64,000 nt of DNA from Piliocolobus tephrosceles (GCF_002776525.5 NC_045441.1:67957467-68021466), one strand, 5' to 3'. Counted from the stretch's first letter, positions 34,396 to 48,413 are shown. The notes: generated by a model from the sequence alone, not told the origin. A program made the numbers and translations.

Positions 34396-36689
34396 TGACT
34401 CACCTTGGGTTTCTTTCTTTCATCTCCTATATCCAAATCTTGAGTGATTCTTATAAAGAAATTATTTTTACTTTGAAAATTTGCATTATTCAAAGCCTGA
34501 CTTTTAGTCAGACTTCTGAAACAGCTTTCTAACTACTTTTCACCACTTCTTATCTCACCCCTTCTCAAAAGATATCAAAACTGCCAGCAATTTGTAAGTC
34601 CCATCATGTCTCTCACCTGGAGTTAAGATTTTTACTGATTCTTTATTTTCTATAAAGTTCAAATTTTTTAATATGAAATGTTAGGTCTTACATAATTTGT
34701 CTATCTATCCATCTCTTACCACTTCAATAACTCTTGGTTCTGCAATGGCAAAAAAGTAATTTAGATCCCTAAATATGTCATGATCTGTGCCCTTTCACAC
34801 GCTGCCCTCTCTTCCTGAAGTGACCTTTCCTACCACATTCACTGGAATGCCTAGAAATTAATATTTATTTTCAAAACTCAGCATAACCACTACCACCTAA
34901 AAGAAGCTTATTTTCTCCTCTTCCTTTCCCTAAAGACAGAATTAATCACTCCTTTTGTGTGCTGCTTATATATTTTAGACTTAATTCTATCATTGTATTA
35001 AGTAGATTCTGTAATTGTTTACATATCTATGTTCATTACTTGAATGTGATATTAAAGTCAAGTGTATTGTATCTATTCCTTTCTTATTCACCCATGTCAA
35101 GTACTGTAAACTGTGACCATTAACAAACCTGTATTGAATGAACCAATGCCTACTTGCTTGCAAGCATAATAAATCAACTGATTAATGCCATTGCAGTTTC
35201 AAGCTATCTGACTTGCCTGAGTTCTCGGTAAGTGGCAATCATCTTGATCCTCCTTTGGTATATTCTTAGTCTTCATATAGTAACTGGATATTATCAGAGA
35301 GATAATTATTTTCTTCATATAGGAAAAGTAAAGTTAGATTTTTCCCATATCATAACTGCAGGACTCAATATTAACTCTCTATTAGAATCATTTTGGGAAG
35401 GCTGTCAGAGAATATTCCAGTATCTAAATCCTTACCCCAGAAATACAGTTTATCCTTATTGGGACTCAGGCATTATATTGTAAAAGCTTCCCAATGATTT
35501 TAATGCACAGTCAAGGAAGAGATCCACCATTAATAAATTTTAGAGACACTAGTGGACATTTAAACTACAAAGCACTGGATAAATAACCCTTCTCAGATAC
35601 AACAGCAGGTTTGAACAGAGAGAAATAATGCCAAAACCTAAATACATATACCCCATCTGTGTGCTAAGAGGTGCAACACCTTTTCACAAGTGTCATCTCT
35701 TCTATCCTCTATTCCCCTCTGAATGGTCTTCACTATTTATCCTTTACTGATCTAATTGGTAAGCCAGCGAGGCAGAGAAACGGAAAACCTATCTATTCTG
35801 GCACATTTTCACCTGACAGTTGGTAGATAGCAATTTGGTTCTGACCTGAAGGAACACAAGTGGTAAACTAATCACTGGTGTGAATAGTTCCCAGCCACTG
35901 CCCAAATAGAGCTCCCTTGGAGTGGACAGTGGCATAAACAATTAATCCAAATAATCTATTTTCTGTAAGCATGAGAATCTATGACCATGATGGTCAAATA
36001 GTGCATTTTTATCCATATATGTCATTCTCAAATTCCTCCAAATTTTCTGTCACCTGTATCTGTAAGAGAAGCCATTAATAAACTGCAAATTAAATGGGTC
36101 TGTAATTCTATCTTCTTTCTCTGCTCTTATGAAGCAGTGAAGAAAAAAAGTTTAAAAAAGCAAAAAAGAGAGCAATATTTGAATTCTAATGTAACCATAA
36201 TGGGGAGGAGAGAGGAGAAAAAGAGAGTTGGAGAGGGATGGACAGGGAGCAAGAATCATACACTTTATATCAGATTACAGCCTATGTAGAAATACATGTA
36301 GACATCTTTGCAATTAAGAAGTTTAAGCCAATATGAATAAAATAAGTCTTTTAAGACCTTAGGGGGAAATTTAACAACTGGAAAGATGACGGAGGTTTTG
36401 AAAATATATGTTTGAAACTCTGTGCTTCAGTATCAGTGATTCTTTTACCAAAATTACACTTGCAGAGTGTATGTGTGTGTGTGTATCAAAAAGTCTGAAA
36501 TCTGAGAAGAACTTATAAACTTAGTGAATTACAAATTGAGTAATTAAGATTAAAAATATTCTGAGAGGAAAAATTGGGGGAAATGGATTTCATTAATAAA
36601 TTATTTTTTAATGGTAAAGCGTTGTACTATAATGGACTAACCAGCCTACAATATCTCTCTCCAAATGCATACAATATTTTTACAGTGTG
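34396..36689. other. Unrecognised AT-rich sequence
   Basis: No repeat, RNA or coding region was recognised. A short TG run lies near 36471-36484. Confidence 0.5.
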
Positions 36690-36870
36690 TATTTATTAAG
36701 CACTTGCAGTATGACAGGTACTATTCAAGGTGTTAGGGACATAGGGATAAGCAAAACAGATATGGTCCCTTTTCCTGTGAAATTTACACTCTGGTTTGGG
36801 AAGGCAATGAGAGACAACAAATGAATAATTTTGGATTGTAATAAATGTCATAAAAATGTGAAAAAATAAT
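36690..36870 (+). mobile_element. Ancient LINE-like remnant (L1ME-type 3' end?)
   Basis: The phrases 'attaagcacttgcagtatga', 'ggtgttagggacatagggat' and 'tcctgtgaaatttacactct' match a widespread old mammalian repeat. I recall the pattern, but not with certainty whether it is an L1ME 3' UTR. The same pattern recurs at 50160-50480 and 59010-59140. Confidence 0.5.
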
Positions 36871-38854
36871 AAATGTTGCCTGAGATGTTTGATATTTCCA
36901 GGATAGACAGCTTTAGGTATGTGGAGACATTTTAACAGCGTGTAGCTTGCAAGATATTGGGTGCTGAATCAGGAATGGCTTATGGGTTATTTTATCCGTG
37001 GTGTAAGCATATAGCTTTCTATTTCTGGTTGCTGATATGTGTTTATTTTTTCCTCCTAGCAATACATACTGAAACACACAGAGTCACAGAATACTATAGT
37101 TTCCTTTCTGGGGATAGAACAGTTTTATAGCCTCAATTTATTACACAGAAAATATATGTACACACACTCAGATATCTCTAGAGATGGGTTAATTTGCATG
37201 ATTCATAGTCTGCAGAGAGAGAAATCTCATGAAAGAGCTTCCTTAAAATAACCTGTTGACACATTGGAAATTCATATTGTTGATACAGTAAGCATGTTGG
37301 CCTAATGTGAGCAAATGGGAAAATTTTCCACTTGTCATTTTGAAAATCTAACATCTATGCAGCTATTAACAAAAAGCAAGGTTGGATTTTTTAATCTGAA
37401 AAACTTTTTTTAAACCTAAGCAATTTTGAGTCTTATATGACGCTTTCTGTTGGTACATGCATGCTGGGAAGGGGAACAAGGAAAGAATATTAATATTATA
37501 AAGGGGTTGCTATGGAGATGTGGTCATCTTTTATTTCTTCAACGTGTTTTGAAAATGCATGTACATTTTCAGAGAGATTAAGGAAAAAATTTGGTTAGCA
37601 CATAGAATTTTCTTTCAGTCTCTTTTCTTCCAATCATGTGGAAGATAAGAATGAGGAAAATATTGCCGGTGCTCACAAAATTTCACACCTACTCTTCTCC
37701 TCAGTCTCTAACAAGAAGAATTAGAGTTCTAATTCACCAGTTTTGAAACATTTACGATTTATAGATATGGAAAATGTCCTAACAACAGCTGGGTTAGAAC
37801 TGGTTTATTATTACTTTGTAAAATTCAGGTATGCAAAATAGAACATAAACTTTGATAGTTAACAGCCTCTCCATCACCCTCCCAGAAAGTAAAAATAACA
37901 TTTGCTTGTTTTCCTCAAGTTACGAGCAGTAGAGTCCACCACATAGCAAAGACATGAAAGAGGGAAGAATTAGTAGAACAGCATGGAATGAAAAAAAACT
38001 GGTAAAAGGAACTCCAGATGGAGTGCTTCAGATGGCAAAGTAGTTGAAATGTAGGCCTAGGGGGTGGCATGACTTTACCTACAGAGCTGTAACCCTCAGA
38101 GTTTGCTAAAATATGCAGAGCTCAACAAACACATTAGAGACCTGATGTGCAGTGAGATATTTCTGCTTACCATTTCTTACAGGGAAACAATATAGGTGAG
38201 TAAACTATGGTGCAGTTGAGATGACAGAACTGTGAGTGCTAATCCCAGGACTCCCACAAGATTATTTTGGGACCTTGGTATGCAGGAAAAATACCTGTAA
38301 AACTTATTTGTTCCTCCCTCTTAGTAGACTCAACCCTTGACACTAGCAAGGTGAATGGTAGTAGACATTTCATAAACACTGATCCTGATAATAGCTGTTA
38401 GGGGAGACTCCTAAAGATAGACCATTTAAAAGCAAAGTGATGCATAAATGTTGAACACTAGCTGAGTCTACCTCTGAGAAGAGAGTAAATGTATATTTTA
38501 TGGGAGCTATGGAATAGGTAATAAGATGATTACATCTGGTTTGTAGCTAGCCAAAGAATGAGAAATACCAACTTTCCTATCAGTTTCATGACTATCATGT
38601 ACATAAAGCTAGACTTTTTTCAATGCACACAGATAACCAAGTAGACAATATATTCAAAATGCCCTTTTATAAAAATAGTTCAATTTTGTCTGCCATTATA
38701 AACAGTAGTAGTAAAAATAGCGATTAATTTTATCTGTTGAATATCTCAGGAGTGAGGTACAAAAATAGGATACAAGGGACATAATTAAGAACTACAGAAA
38801 AGAGAAATGAATTTTAAACAAATCTATACCATTGCCTTCATAGATCACAATTGT
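36871..38854. other. Unrecognised sequence
   Basis: No feature was supported. Confidence 0.5.
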
Positions 38855-39900
38855 TTTCTTTTAAACAGCTTTATTGAGATATAATGCACATACTATACAA
38901 TTCATTCATTTGATATGTAAAATTCAAACATTTTTAGTATATTCACAGGATTGCATAACCATCACCACAAAATCTGACCCTAAAACTTTTCTAGCTGAGA
39001 GCAGTGGCTCACGCCTGTAAACCCAGCACTTTAGAAGGCCAAGGGAGGTGGATCCCGAGGTCAGGAGTTCAAGACCAGCCTGACCAACATGGTGAAACCC
39101 CATCTCTACTAAAAATACAAAAATTAGCCAGGTGTGGTGGTACACGCATGTAATCCCAGCTACTCAGGAGGCTGAGGCAGGAGAATCACTTGAACCCAGG
39201 AGGCAGAGGTTGCAGTGAGCTGAGACAGTGCCATCACACTCCAGCCGGGACAACAGAGTGAGACTCTGTCTCAAAATAACAACAACAAACATTTTCTTTC
39301 TCCCTAGCCTCCTGCCCTTTAGCTGTCACTCCACATTTGCCCACTCTCACCCCCAGTTCTAGGCAGTGAGTATTCTTATTTCTATCAGTGAAGTTGCATA
39401 TTCTGAACATATCCTGCAAATGAAATAATATAATATGTGGTCCTTTGTAACTGGCTTCTTTTGCTTAGCAGAATATTTCCAAAATTCATCTGTGTTTAGC
39501 ATACATCAGTACTTTTCCTCTGTATAGGGCAATAATGGCCTATTTTATGGATTTAACACACTTTATCCAATCATCAGTTGATAGACATATGAGTCATTTA
39601 CACTTTTTGGATATTATGAATAATATGAATAATGCTATTATGAACACTTACATACAAGGTTTGTGTGGATCTATGTTTTCATTCTCTTGGATATACATAG
39701 CTGAGTAGAATTGCTAGAATTGAATTGGTATCTGTTTAACAGGTAAAGAAACTGCTGAAATGTTTCCCAAAGCAGCTGCATTTACCTTCCCATCAGTGAA
39801 GCATGAGAGTTTCAATTTCCCAACATCCTCACCAACCTTTCTCATTATCTTTCTATTTGATTTTATTTTTACTTTCAGCACTTTGGTTATGACTTGCAAT
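38855..39900 (-). mobile_element. L1M (L1ME/L1MC-like) 3' ORF2 and 3' UTR, antisense, split by an Alu
   Basis: Phrases in antisense order: 'ctttattgagatataatgca', 'acaggattgcataaccatca', 'agcagtgagtattcttattt'-like middle, 'atgtggtcctttgtaactgg', 'cagttgatagacatatgagt', 'caacatcctcaccaaccttt'. Old and diverged; frames are broken. Confidence 0.85.
38992..39289 (+). mobile_element. AluS inserted in the antisense L1M
   Basis: Full-length Alu with 'gttcaagaccagcctgacca' and a short A-rich tail (aaaataacaacaacaaac). Confidence 0.9.
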
Positions 39901-40188
39901 GCCTCTGACCTTCATGGTTTCTGAGAAGTTAATTCTTCATGTTATCGGACTTGCCTTGTACACAGTGAGTTATTCTTCTCTTGCTGCTTTCAAGATTTGC
40001 ATCTATCTTTCAACATTTTGACAATAATGTGTCCGGTTATCTATCTCTTTCCATCTGTCCTACTCAGATTTTGTTGAGCTTCTTGGAAGTGAAAATTAAT
40101 GTTTTTCTTCATATTTAGGGAATTTCCAGACATAATTTTTTGATATTTTTTTCTATCCTTTTCCTCTTACCTCTGCTACACTCATTAT

Positions 40189-40232
<44 letters not shown>

Positions 40233-40995
40233 AATAGTACCCTATATTTCCTTAAGTTTTTTTTAAATTATTTTTCCTCTCGGTTCTTCAGATTGCCTAA
40301 TTTCTATTGATCTATCTTCAGTTTGCTGATTCTTTCCTCTGCCAGCTAAAATTTTTCATTTGGGTTTTTTTTCTTTTTTTACTTTTCAACTCCAAAATTC
40401 AATTTGCTTCTTTTAAGTATTTTTTCTCTTTATTGATATTCTCTGTTTAATACGGCATCATCATTAGACCTTCCTTTAATTCGTAAACATGACTTCTTTT
40501 AGTCTTTGAATATCTTTATAATAGCTTTTTTGAAGTCTCTGTCTGCTAAATTTGCCATCCTACCATCAGGATATCTTCAAAGGCAGTTTTTATTGCCTGC
40601 TACTTTTTTCCTGTGTTTGGGTTACATTTTGCTGTTTCTTTGCATATCTGATAATTTTTTTTTATTGAAAGCTAGACATTTTAGGTATATTTTTAGCAAA
40701 TCTGGATACTGAATACTGCAGGGGGGCATTGTGCTTGTTTGCTGGGTCATTTGCTTATTTGATTAATTACTTAATTAAACTAATTCTGCAAATTCTAATT
40801 CCCTCCAGGTGTGCAGCCTCTGATGTCCCTACACAGATTTCTTTCCCTCGTTTTAGCTCTTGGCCTCATTCCCTAGGGTTCATCCTTGGGTTGGCATAAG
40901 CCACTTACTCATCAAGGGCTGCGTGGCCTAGAGGCTGATATCAGAGTTCAGGCAGTTTATATTTGTTGCCCTGTGTTTTGCCACAGACAAGTAAC
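39901..40995 (-). mobile_element. HAL1/L1M 5'-type sequence, antisense
   Basis: Several phrases ('ctttcaagatttgcatctat', 'attttgttgagcttcttgga', 'ttttaagtattttttctctt', 'attgaaagctagacatttta', 'ggtgtgcagcctctgatgtc') match my memory of HAL1 or L1ME 5'/ORF1-region repeats, in antisense. It continues the L1M at its left in a plausible order. Family naming is low-confidence. Confidence 0.55.
40191..40230. repeat. (GT)20 microsatellite
   Basis: A perfect uninterrupted 40-base GT run, the longest dinucleotide run in the window. Confidence 0.98.
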
Positions 40996-40997
40996 TT

Positions 40998-41013
40998 GAA
41001 AGTTATCTTTCCA
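40998..41013. repeat. Target-site copy for the AluY, left
   Basis: gaaagttatctttcca, repeated at 41314-41329; 16 bp, perfect. Confidence 0.97.
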
Positions 41014-41313
41014 GGCCGGGCGCGGTGGCTCACGCCTGTAATCCCAGCACTTTGGGAGGCTGAGGCGGGTGGATCACGAGGTCAGGAGATCAAGACCATC
41101 CTGGCTAACACGGTGAAACACCGTCTCTACCAAAAAAATACAAAAAACTAGCCGGGTGCGGTGGCGGCTGCCTATAGTCCCAGCTACTTGGGAGGCTGGG
41201 GCAGAAGAATGGTGTGAACCCGGGAGGCAGAGCTTGCAGTGAGCAGAGATGGCGCCACTGCACTCCAGCCTGGGTGACAGAGACTTGGTCTCAAAAAAAA
41301 AAAAAAAAAAAAA
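41014..41313 (+). mobile_element. AluY, full length, recent
   Basis: AluY consensus with 'ctagccgggtgcggtggcgg', as in Old World monkey AluY/AluYRa copies, a 20-odd-base A-tail and a 16-bp perfect TSD. Confidence 0.95.
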
Positions 41314-41329
41314 GAAAGTTATCTTTCCA

Positions 41330-42619
41330 AACTTTCTCAAGAAGGAAGTAGCTTTGGGGGCACATACAGTCACACAGACTGACTGGAATTAGTGTGATTC
41401 TATTTCATATTTATCCTCCTAGGAGCAGCTCCCAGGTCAGAGCATGTTATTGTTTGATTTGTGTTTGATCAGAGGCTGTCCTTAAGTCCCTATGACAGTG
41501 AGGGCTCTGCCTTGTGTTGATGGGCCTGTGCACTTTGTGGGGATGCTTCCAAGTCTTTACATATCCCGCTCCGATTGTTTCTGAAAGCACATGTGCACAG
41601 CCTTCCTACCCCAAGAACTGACTATGATCCCAAGAGGGCTCTTTTTGGTTATCTCTTTCTCTGTCGCTCTCTATTAAACCTTTGGTTGCTCTGCCATTTT
41701 GCATATTTCATAAAGCTACTAGTCTTTTTAAATTGCTTTCCACCAAGATCTCCATGATTTTTAAAAATGCCCTTAGTCATAGAATTCTCTATGCTCTGTT
41801 CCAAATAAAGGCATTTTCCTGAGGAAGAGATGAGAGCTCCTTGTCTTTATGGCCTGCCTTTCCTCCTGGGTGGAACCCTTGTACTATTTCACCAGAGCGG
41901 GGGTAGGGTCATACTTTTTCAAGAGTACATTCTGCTCTATGAGTTGTGATGAGGGGAAGGGCAGGGTGGCTGCCACTATTTTCTTAGCTTGCCCCACTGA
42001 TATGGAACTTTCACCCTATAAGTATGTTGGGGCAAGGTTGATAGGGATCCCAGTAGTTTCAGCCTGTTGCATTTGGGGTTGAGCTTCATCTTTATGAGTA
42101 GGTACTGGGTAGGGAAAGGAAGATCTGTTTCTCTAAGCCACATCTGCTTAGAAGAGAACTTCTCCAACAGTGGACTAGGATGACGGTGAGATGTAGAAAC
42201 CATGGCCCAAGACTGGGAGGCTGGAGGAGAGGGAGCCCCTCTCTTCTTGGTTGCAGTTGCCCAGAGAAGAGCACATGGGGTAGCACCTCTGTAACATGGA
42301 GCTAGGGGTGAAAGTTAAAAGGACACAACCTTGTGGCTCAAATGCCACGGCCTCTCACTGTTTCATTCACTCTATGGCTTTAGGACAATTTCCAGGGACT
42401 TTAAATTATTGTTGTTTTGCTGGGGAAAGGGTTCCTCAAGCACCTTACGCTGCCATCCTGGAATTTCTATGTCCTTCACATTACACAGCCTGATATTTAG
42501 CCAAGTGGCATAAATATATTATTCTGAATGACATCTCCCTTTTAAATTTCTTTTTCTACTTTACAAGGTTAGGAGTACTAAATGAGAAGAATGGCAGAAA
42601 AAGTATCCATGTGGAATAT
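41330..42619. other. Unrecognised, slightly GC-richer sequence
   Basis: No repeat or gene was recognised. Several short open frames on both strands (60-77 codons) lack similarity. The left part might continue the HAL1/L1M-like repeat. Confidence 0.45.
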
Positions 42620-42967
42620 ATTATATTTTATTTTATTTTTTTACTATACTTGTGCACAACATGCAGGTTTGTTATATATGTATACGTGTGCCATGTTGGT
42701 GTGCTGCACCCATTAACTCATCATTTACATTAGGTATATCTTCTAATGCTATCCCTCCTCCTTCTCTCCACCCCACAACAGGCCTCGGTGTGTAATGTTC
42801 CCCTTCCTGTGTCCAAGTGATCTCATTGTTCAATTCCCACTTATGAGTGAGAGCATGCAGTGTTTGGTTTTCTGTTCTTGCGATAGTTTGCTGAGAATGA
42901 TAGTTTCCAGCTGTATCCATGTCCCTATAAAGGACATGAACTCATCCTTTTTAATGGCTGCATAGGG
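42620..42967 (-). mobile_element. L1PA 3' end, antisense, 5'-truncated
   Basis: Antisense 3' UTR phrases 'gtgcacaacatgcaggtttg', 'gtgccatgttggtgtgctgc', 'gcatgcagtgtttggttttc' and 'aaggacatgaactcatcctt'. Only the last 350 bases of the element are present. T-rich poly(A) remnant at left (about 42625-42645). Confidence 0.9.
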
Positions 42968-44289
42968 AATACATTTTAATATACTGATAACTTCCATGAC
43001 CACATACACTTTACAAATAGCACTGACACATTCTCAGTCAGATACAGGAATCAAAACTATTTCAGAATCAGGCTTTGTCTATGAAGGCCCCGCTCTGACT
43101 TCTGGACTTCTAAAACCTAGTTAGGCAGCAATGACATTTACGCTTTTTCCCTAAGGTGGTTTACTTTTTAAAAACTGAGGTTCTTTCAATTTGATAAATA
43201 CTTTCAAGAATGATAAAGCAAGTTCAGTTCTTTTTCTTTCTTTTATTTCCCTCTTCAAGAGAATCCCTTGAAAAGATATTAAATGTCAACGGAAGTGATA
43301 GGCATCTCCAGCTGGAATCAATATCCATAAGTATTACGGATATTTTCTGACTATTCATTAAAACAGTAGGCTACATTTCTGGCAGAATTAAAATACTTAA
43401 AATTGCCTGAAGGGGTTAAGCAGGTCTAAGTTTCTGCAGAGTGTTTGTTTACTCATTAAACTGTGTTGGCTGCCAAGCCTGGTAACCCAACCTTTATATT
43501 GATAGAGCACTTTACATTTTCAAGGAGTTTGGCTACTTGTTATTTGAAGAAGAAAGTCATTCTAAAAACAATACAATATGGTTAGAAATGGCACAAATGA
43601 AATTGCACAACAAAAGAAAAATCCAAGATCGGTTCTTCAACGGGCAAGATAAACTCTAAATCGATAGTTCAAATGCAGCAATGTAACTTAATATAATAGC
43701 AAATATTATTCTGACTATACAAAAATAATTAGCTATAAACAGCATGGTTATCAAGAACCACCTCCAAATAATATGGGTATGCTGATATGTCCCATCTTTT
43801 ATTCTACCAAATATTTGCCACTAAAAACTTGTGAATGTAATATTCATTGGCAAAACTGTATGCTTTTCTATATTTTTAATTACATGATGTCATGTTTGCT
43901 GTTCTTAAGAAGGTTTTGTTTCCAATAGTCTTTTTCATGTTTTTACTTATTTCAAATGAGATTTTTGTGTAAAAGAAAAGCTATTGAAGAAATGCTAACA
44001 ATTATGGTATTAGCATTTTAATACTAATATTAAAATGTTATTGTTTTTTCCTCTCAATTGTCTTAAGTTTCTTAAGAAATATTTTTAAATACATGGATAT
44101 TAACTAATGCATATAAGCACAAGTAGCCGGTAATTTAACAGTAAAATATCAAATTTTTATGAGTTATGCAGTAAAAACTAAAGTATACTTTGCAAAGGTC
44201 CCCTAGAAATGGAAATATCTGGAATGCTGAAGTGGAAGCTTTTCTGGCCTCTCAGATTCATTTGAATGAGACTTTACCTCAAGTCTCCA
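42968..44289. other. Unrecognised sequence
   Basis: Nothing was recognised with confidence. Confidence 0.5.
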
Positions 44290-45130
44290 AATACTCTTTG
44301 AATCAGCACTATCTAAGAGAAATAAAATACAAGTCATATATATAATTTTTCATTGTTTCGCAGTCATATTTTTAAAAAGGTGAAATTATTAATCATTTTT
44401 GCCATTTCTCCATGTAAAAATGATTTCTTATTTAAAAAACCTAACTTACTTACAAGCTCAGTTTCTTGGGAAAAAAAAATCACTAAAACTTTTTTGTTAG
44501 TCTTTTAATTCTAATTCTAACCAATTCATCAGCTCCTTTGTTCTGTTCTTTTAAAAATTATTTCAAGTGGCTAAACTCAATGATTCTTTTTGTTAGAAAA
44601 AATCTTATCAAATTTACTATATATTTGTTGAAAATGTCTCATGTTGTACACTTTGTCCACAACAAAAAAACTGCCCACTATTTTCACCTTTTAAGGAAAT
44701 GTACACAAAAATAAAAGCGCTTTTTTGCTCTGCTGTGCCCTACTGAAATGCAATCCCATTCCTCATGAAATTTGTAACATGACTACTAATCTCTTTTTTT
44801 CTGTTTACTATTCTGGTGGTGGCATTTTCACTCAATGTTGCATCAGCAGTAAGCCTTCATTTAAAATGTAAAATGTGTTCAATCTGAATCAATCTATTAA
44901 CAATGACTAGATACATGCAGCCAACCTACACGTTAACAATAAGACAATAACATCTTATGCAATGCTACGGGTAAAGTGAAATATAAGTTTTACCAAAACA
45001 ATAAAGTTGGTTTAATAGAAAAATATTTTATACTACTTCAGTGTTGTAATTTAATTAAAATTATACAAAATTTTTTAAAAAATTTTCTGAAGTCACACTG
45101 GTTAGTGGCTGCTACAGTTTTAGATAAACA
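44290..45130. mobile_element. Possible DNA-transposon relic (hAT/MER-like)
   Basis: The start 'cagcactatctaagagaaat' and the end 'actggttagtggctgctaca' resemble terminal parts of a mammalian non-autonomous element whose ends read 'gcactgtccaatagaaata' and 'tggctagtggctaccatatt'. The interior is AT-rich. This is tentative. Confidence 0.35.
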
Positions 45131-47279
45131 CCAGATCTTACTAATTAAAACAGATACTCCTAATATTCCCAGGTAATCCCTGCATGCTATTTCTCAATGA
45201 TTTTATCTACCCACAAGCAGCTTTGTTATCAGACCTGGCAACTGCCAAACCTCTGGTGCAGATGGACAAACTGGAGCCTGCAAAGGAATCCAGGGAGAAT
45301 GACACATTGAGCTGTGGACATGGGGCCACGTAATGTTGCTGGGGTTGTCGTCTATAGAAAGCTGTTGCCTTTGTGTAGTTACTGCTTCTGTTAGTCAGCA
45401 GCCCAAGGTCCAGTTATGGGGCCTGAAGGTCATGACTGGGCAGCAGGGCCAGCAATCAGGATGATTACCTGGGGAGAGTGAGGACACACTAGAACCTGCC
45501 CTCACATCTGGGCTTATGATGCCTCTCACAACACTGGCCTTCAGACATTAACGGCTACTGCTTCACTTCCACCTTCCAAATCTCACACAATCCAGGACCA
45601 CAGAAGGGTGAGGATTTGGAGAAACATCATTCCAGCGTGACCAAGTTGATACAATACAAACCATCACAGACACTATGCTCAAAATCTCCTCTAAAGCAGA
45701 AGAGTTGATGAATTATTTTTCAAATTAGTGTTTGAAAAATAAAACCAGAATTCCAGTTTCAACTATGATAATGTGAATAGATTGAATGCTTATTTCTGAC
45801 AGAAATTATACATAGAAGGGTAGCAAAGTATTGAATTTATAATTCCCTCACTTGAAAACAAGTACAAATCATGCTTTTCTCAGTAAATATACAATTTCAG
45901 TCATATTGTGCCCATCTTTGGCACAATATGACAAAAAGACAATATTCTGACAAAAAGACAAATACTACCAATCTGAGAAGAAGTATTTCTAAATAATTTA
46001 ACACTCCATTGGTTCAGGACACTGTCATTGAAGGAAACAAACATTGTCTGTGGTGCACAATCCTTCCTATTTATTGCTACACATATGGGCAAATATGAGT
46101 TATTTCTATTTTCTGAGTAGTATAAAGATGCTGAAGCAGATTTAGAAAAACAATGTTAATATAGGATTTTAAAACAAGATTATATGTGAGAAGTGGTTCA
46201 TCCTTACGCAGAAAGACATCTGATCTATAATTCACATACTTTTCAGAACAAGGTAAATGTATTATTAAAGACCAGGCTTGTTAGTAATTATCTATCAGTT
46301 TTTTTTTTTTTTTTTGCAGGAATGCAATTTCGGGGAAATAATCTGAAGGTTACTTCCACTCTCATAATCAAGGTAATCCCAGACCATTTTAGGTTTCCAT
46401 TTACCCTAAGGCTAACAATTGGAAAGTTACGGACCTTTTAAACTTTCAAATGGTCAGAGGATTTAGAAAAGCTCACGTGTGGCTTCAACCAGTAAAAAGT
46501 TTCTTTCAATTCTGCTCTTTGGCTGGAAGAACAGTCAACATTAATGAAATGATTTGTTAGATTAACTGTGTAAAGTAGGCTAAAAATACAATCTCTTTTC
46601 CCCTTGGTGGAAATTCCTTCATCCAAGTCTGCTGTAATCCCTTCATACTCTCCTCCCAGCACCCACCAGAATGCATGTCCCAGTACACCAGGAACAACTT
46701 CTGGCACACTATAAAGAATGATTCCAGTTGCGAGCAGAAGATACCAGGGCTTTTCACACAGAAAGCCTGATTGGAGAGACAAACAGTATTCACAACCTTC
46801 CTGGAAAGGAATCAGAAGGAGAAACTACTCCCCAGCAAGCATGGACCATTTCTAATAAAAAAGAGAAAGTGACTCAGGTCATGAAGCTAAAAGCCCAGGG
46901 GGAGCCAAGAGCCACAGAAACCCACTCCCAGGAAGTCAAATGGCAACCTAGCTAGAACTAGAGATATATGCCTATCTACCTCTCAGAATTTGCTTGGAAC
47001 TAGTGACTGCTATGTTTCTCCTGTTCTCTCTCACCATCTCTGCCATCCAGTACCCTACTGAATAGGTGTATCTGTTACAGCTATTCTGTCCCCGTCTTGC
47101 CACTCATTGGGTGTGTGGAAAGCAACTAACTTATCTCTTCAGTTCACAGATTTTCCAACTGAAAGAAACCATATTTGTCTCATCCTTAACTGGAACTGAT
47201 TTGAATATCAAGATTCTAGACCTCAAGCCTGAGCCTAATCCCAGAATGGGCTGAGACACTGAGACATCTTGGGAAGGTG
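45131..47279. other. About 2 kb unrecognised sequence
   Basis: The part 45200-45640 is GC-richer, but I recognise no repeat or exon. A T-run with a following gcag lies at 46301-46318. Open frames of 114 and 78 codons overlap at 46438-46793 on the minus strand; neither resembles a known protein. Confidence 0.45.
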
Positions 47280-48060
47280 GAATTATATTCTCCAGTTGTT
47301 AAGAATGTGGATTATGGTGAGTATACTGGACGAAGAGAGAGCAATTAGGAACTATTACAATACCCCAGTAAAAAGTATCTATTATTACATATATTAGGAA
47401 AATGTCAGTTGTCTTAGAGAGAAGTGGAGAGATTCAAGATATATATAGAAGGTAGAATGGGCAAGTTTTGAAGGCTGATTGGATGTCAGGGTTGAGAGAA
47501 AGGCAACATTTTTGAATGATGTTACTTTGAAGTTTACATCTTACACAACTGAGTGGATAGTGATCCCAATTCACTATAAAATATGGGAGAAACAGGAGGT
47601 TCATTGAGGAGAATGAGGGTTCACTTTTAGACACTGAATTTAAGGTGCTTATGGAACATTCAAACAGAAATATCCAGCATATGGTTATATACACTGGTTT
47701 AAAGCTCAGGAGAGATCTGAGTGAAAAATACAAATTTTAGGCTAACTGTAATAACTGAAACAATGAAAATGGATGATAGAGGCTAGTGGTAATGTATAGC
47801 ATGCTAAAAGAATAAAGCCTAGAGTTGAATCCTGATAAACACCAGAACTTAAGAGTAAGGCAGAGAAATAGAAGGCAACAGAGAGTAAAAATAAGCAGTC
47901 ACAAAAGTAAGTGCAAAGTTGTAAGACTGCAGTGACAGGGAAGGGAAAAGTGTTTTGTGAAAGCAAAAGTGGTAAGCTCTCCTTGCTCCCTGAGAAGCAG
48001 GAGGAGATATGACGACAAGGTTAGAGGAACAGCACTAACTAGGAGGAGAAATAAATGTCC
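47280..48060 (+). mobile_element. Ancient LINE-like remnant
   Basis: Phrases such as 'gagaagtggagagattcaag', 'ggctgattggatgtcagggt', 'gcttatggaacattcaaaca' and 'gttgaatcctgataaacacc' follow an old mammalian repeat consensus that I associate with L1ME 3' sequence, without certainty. Confidence 0.45.
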
Positions 48061-48111
48061 ATGGTAGTAAGAGGTATGAGAGAGGTATGGGTAAATTTAT
48101 CTGATACTTTC

Positions 48112-48413
48112 TTTTTTATTTTTTTTTTTTTCTGAGATGGAGTCTCACACTGTTCCCCGGGCTGGAGTGAAGTGGCGCAATCTCGGTTCACTGCAACCTC
48201 CACCTCCCAGGTTCAAGTGATTCTCCTGCCTCAGCCTCCCAAATAGCTGGGATTACAGGTGACTGCCACCATGATCAGCTAATTATTTTTATTTTTAGTA
48301 GAGATGGGGTTTCACTATGTTGGCCAGGCTGGTCTTGAACACCTGACCTCGTGATCCACCCACCTCAGCCTCCCAAAGTGCTGGGGTTATAGGCGTGAAC
48401 CACCGTGCCCGGC
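48112..48413 (-). mobile_element. AluS, full length, antisense
   Basis: T-run at left, AluS right arm 'gcaacctccacctcccaggt'. TSD tatctgatactttc at 48098-48111 and 48414-48427; 14 bp, perfect. Confidence 0.95.

Noticed and set aside
46438..46793. Overlapping 114- and 78-codon minus-strand frames
   Set aside because: No recognisable similarity, no clear splice or promoter signals, overlapping alternatives; chance frames remain the simplest explanation.
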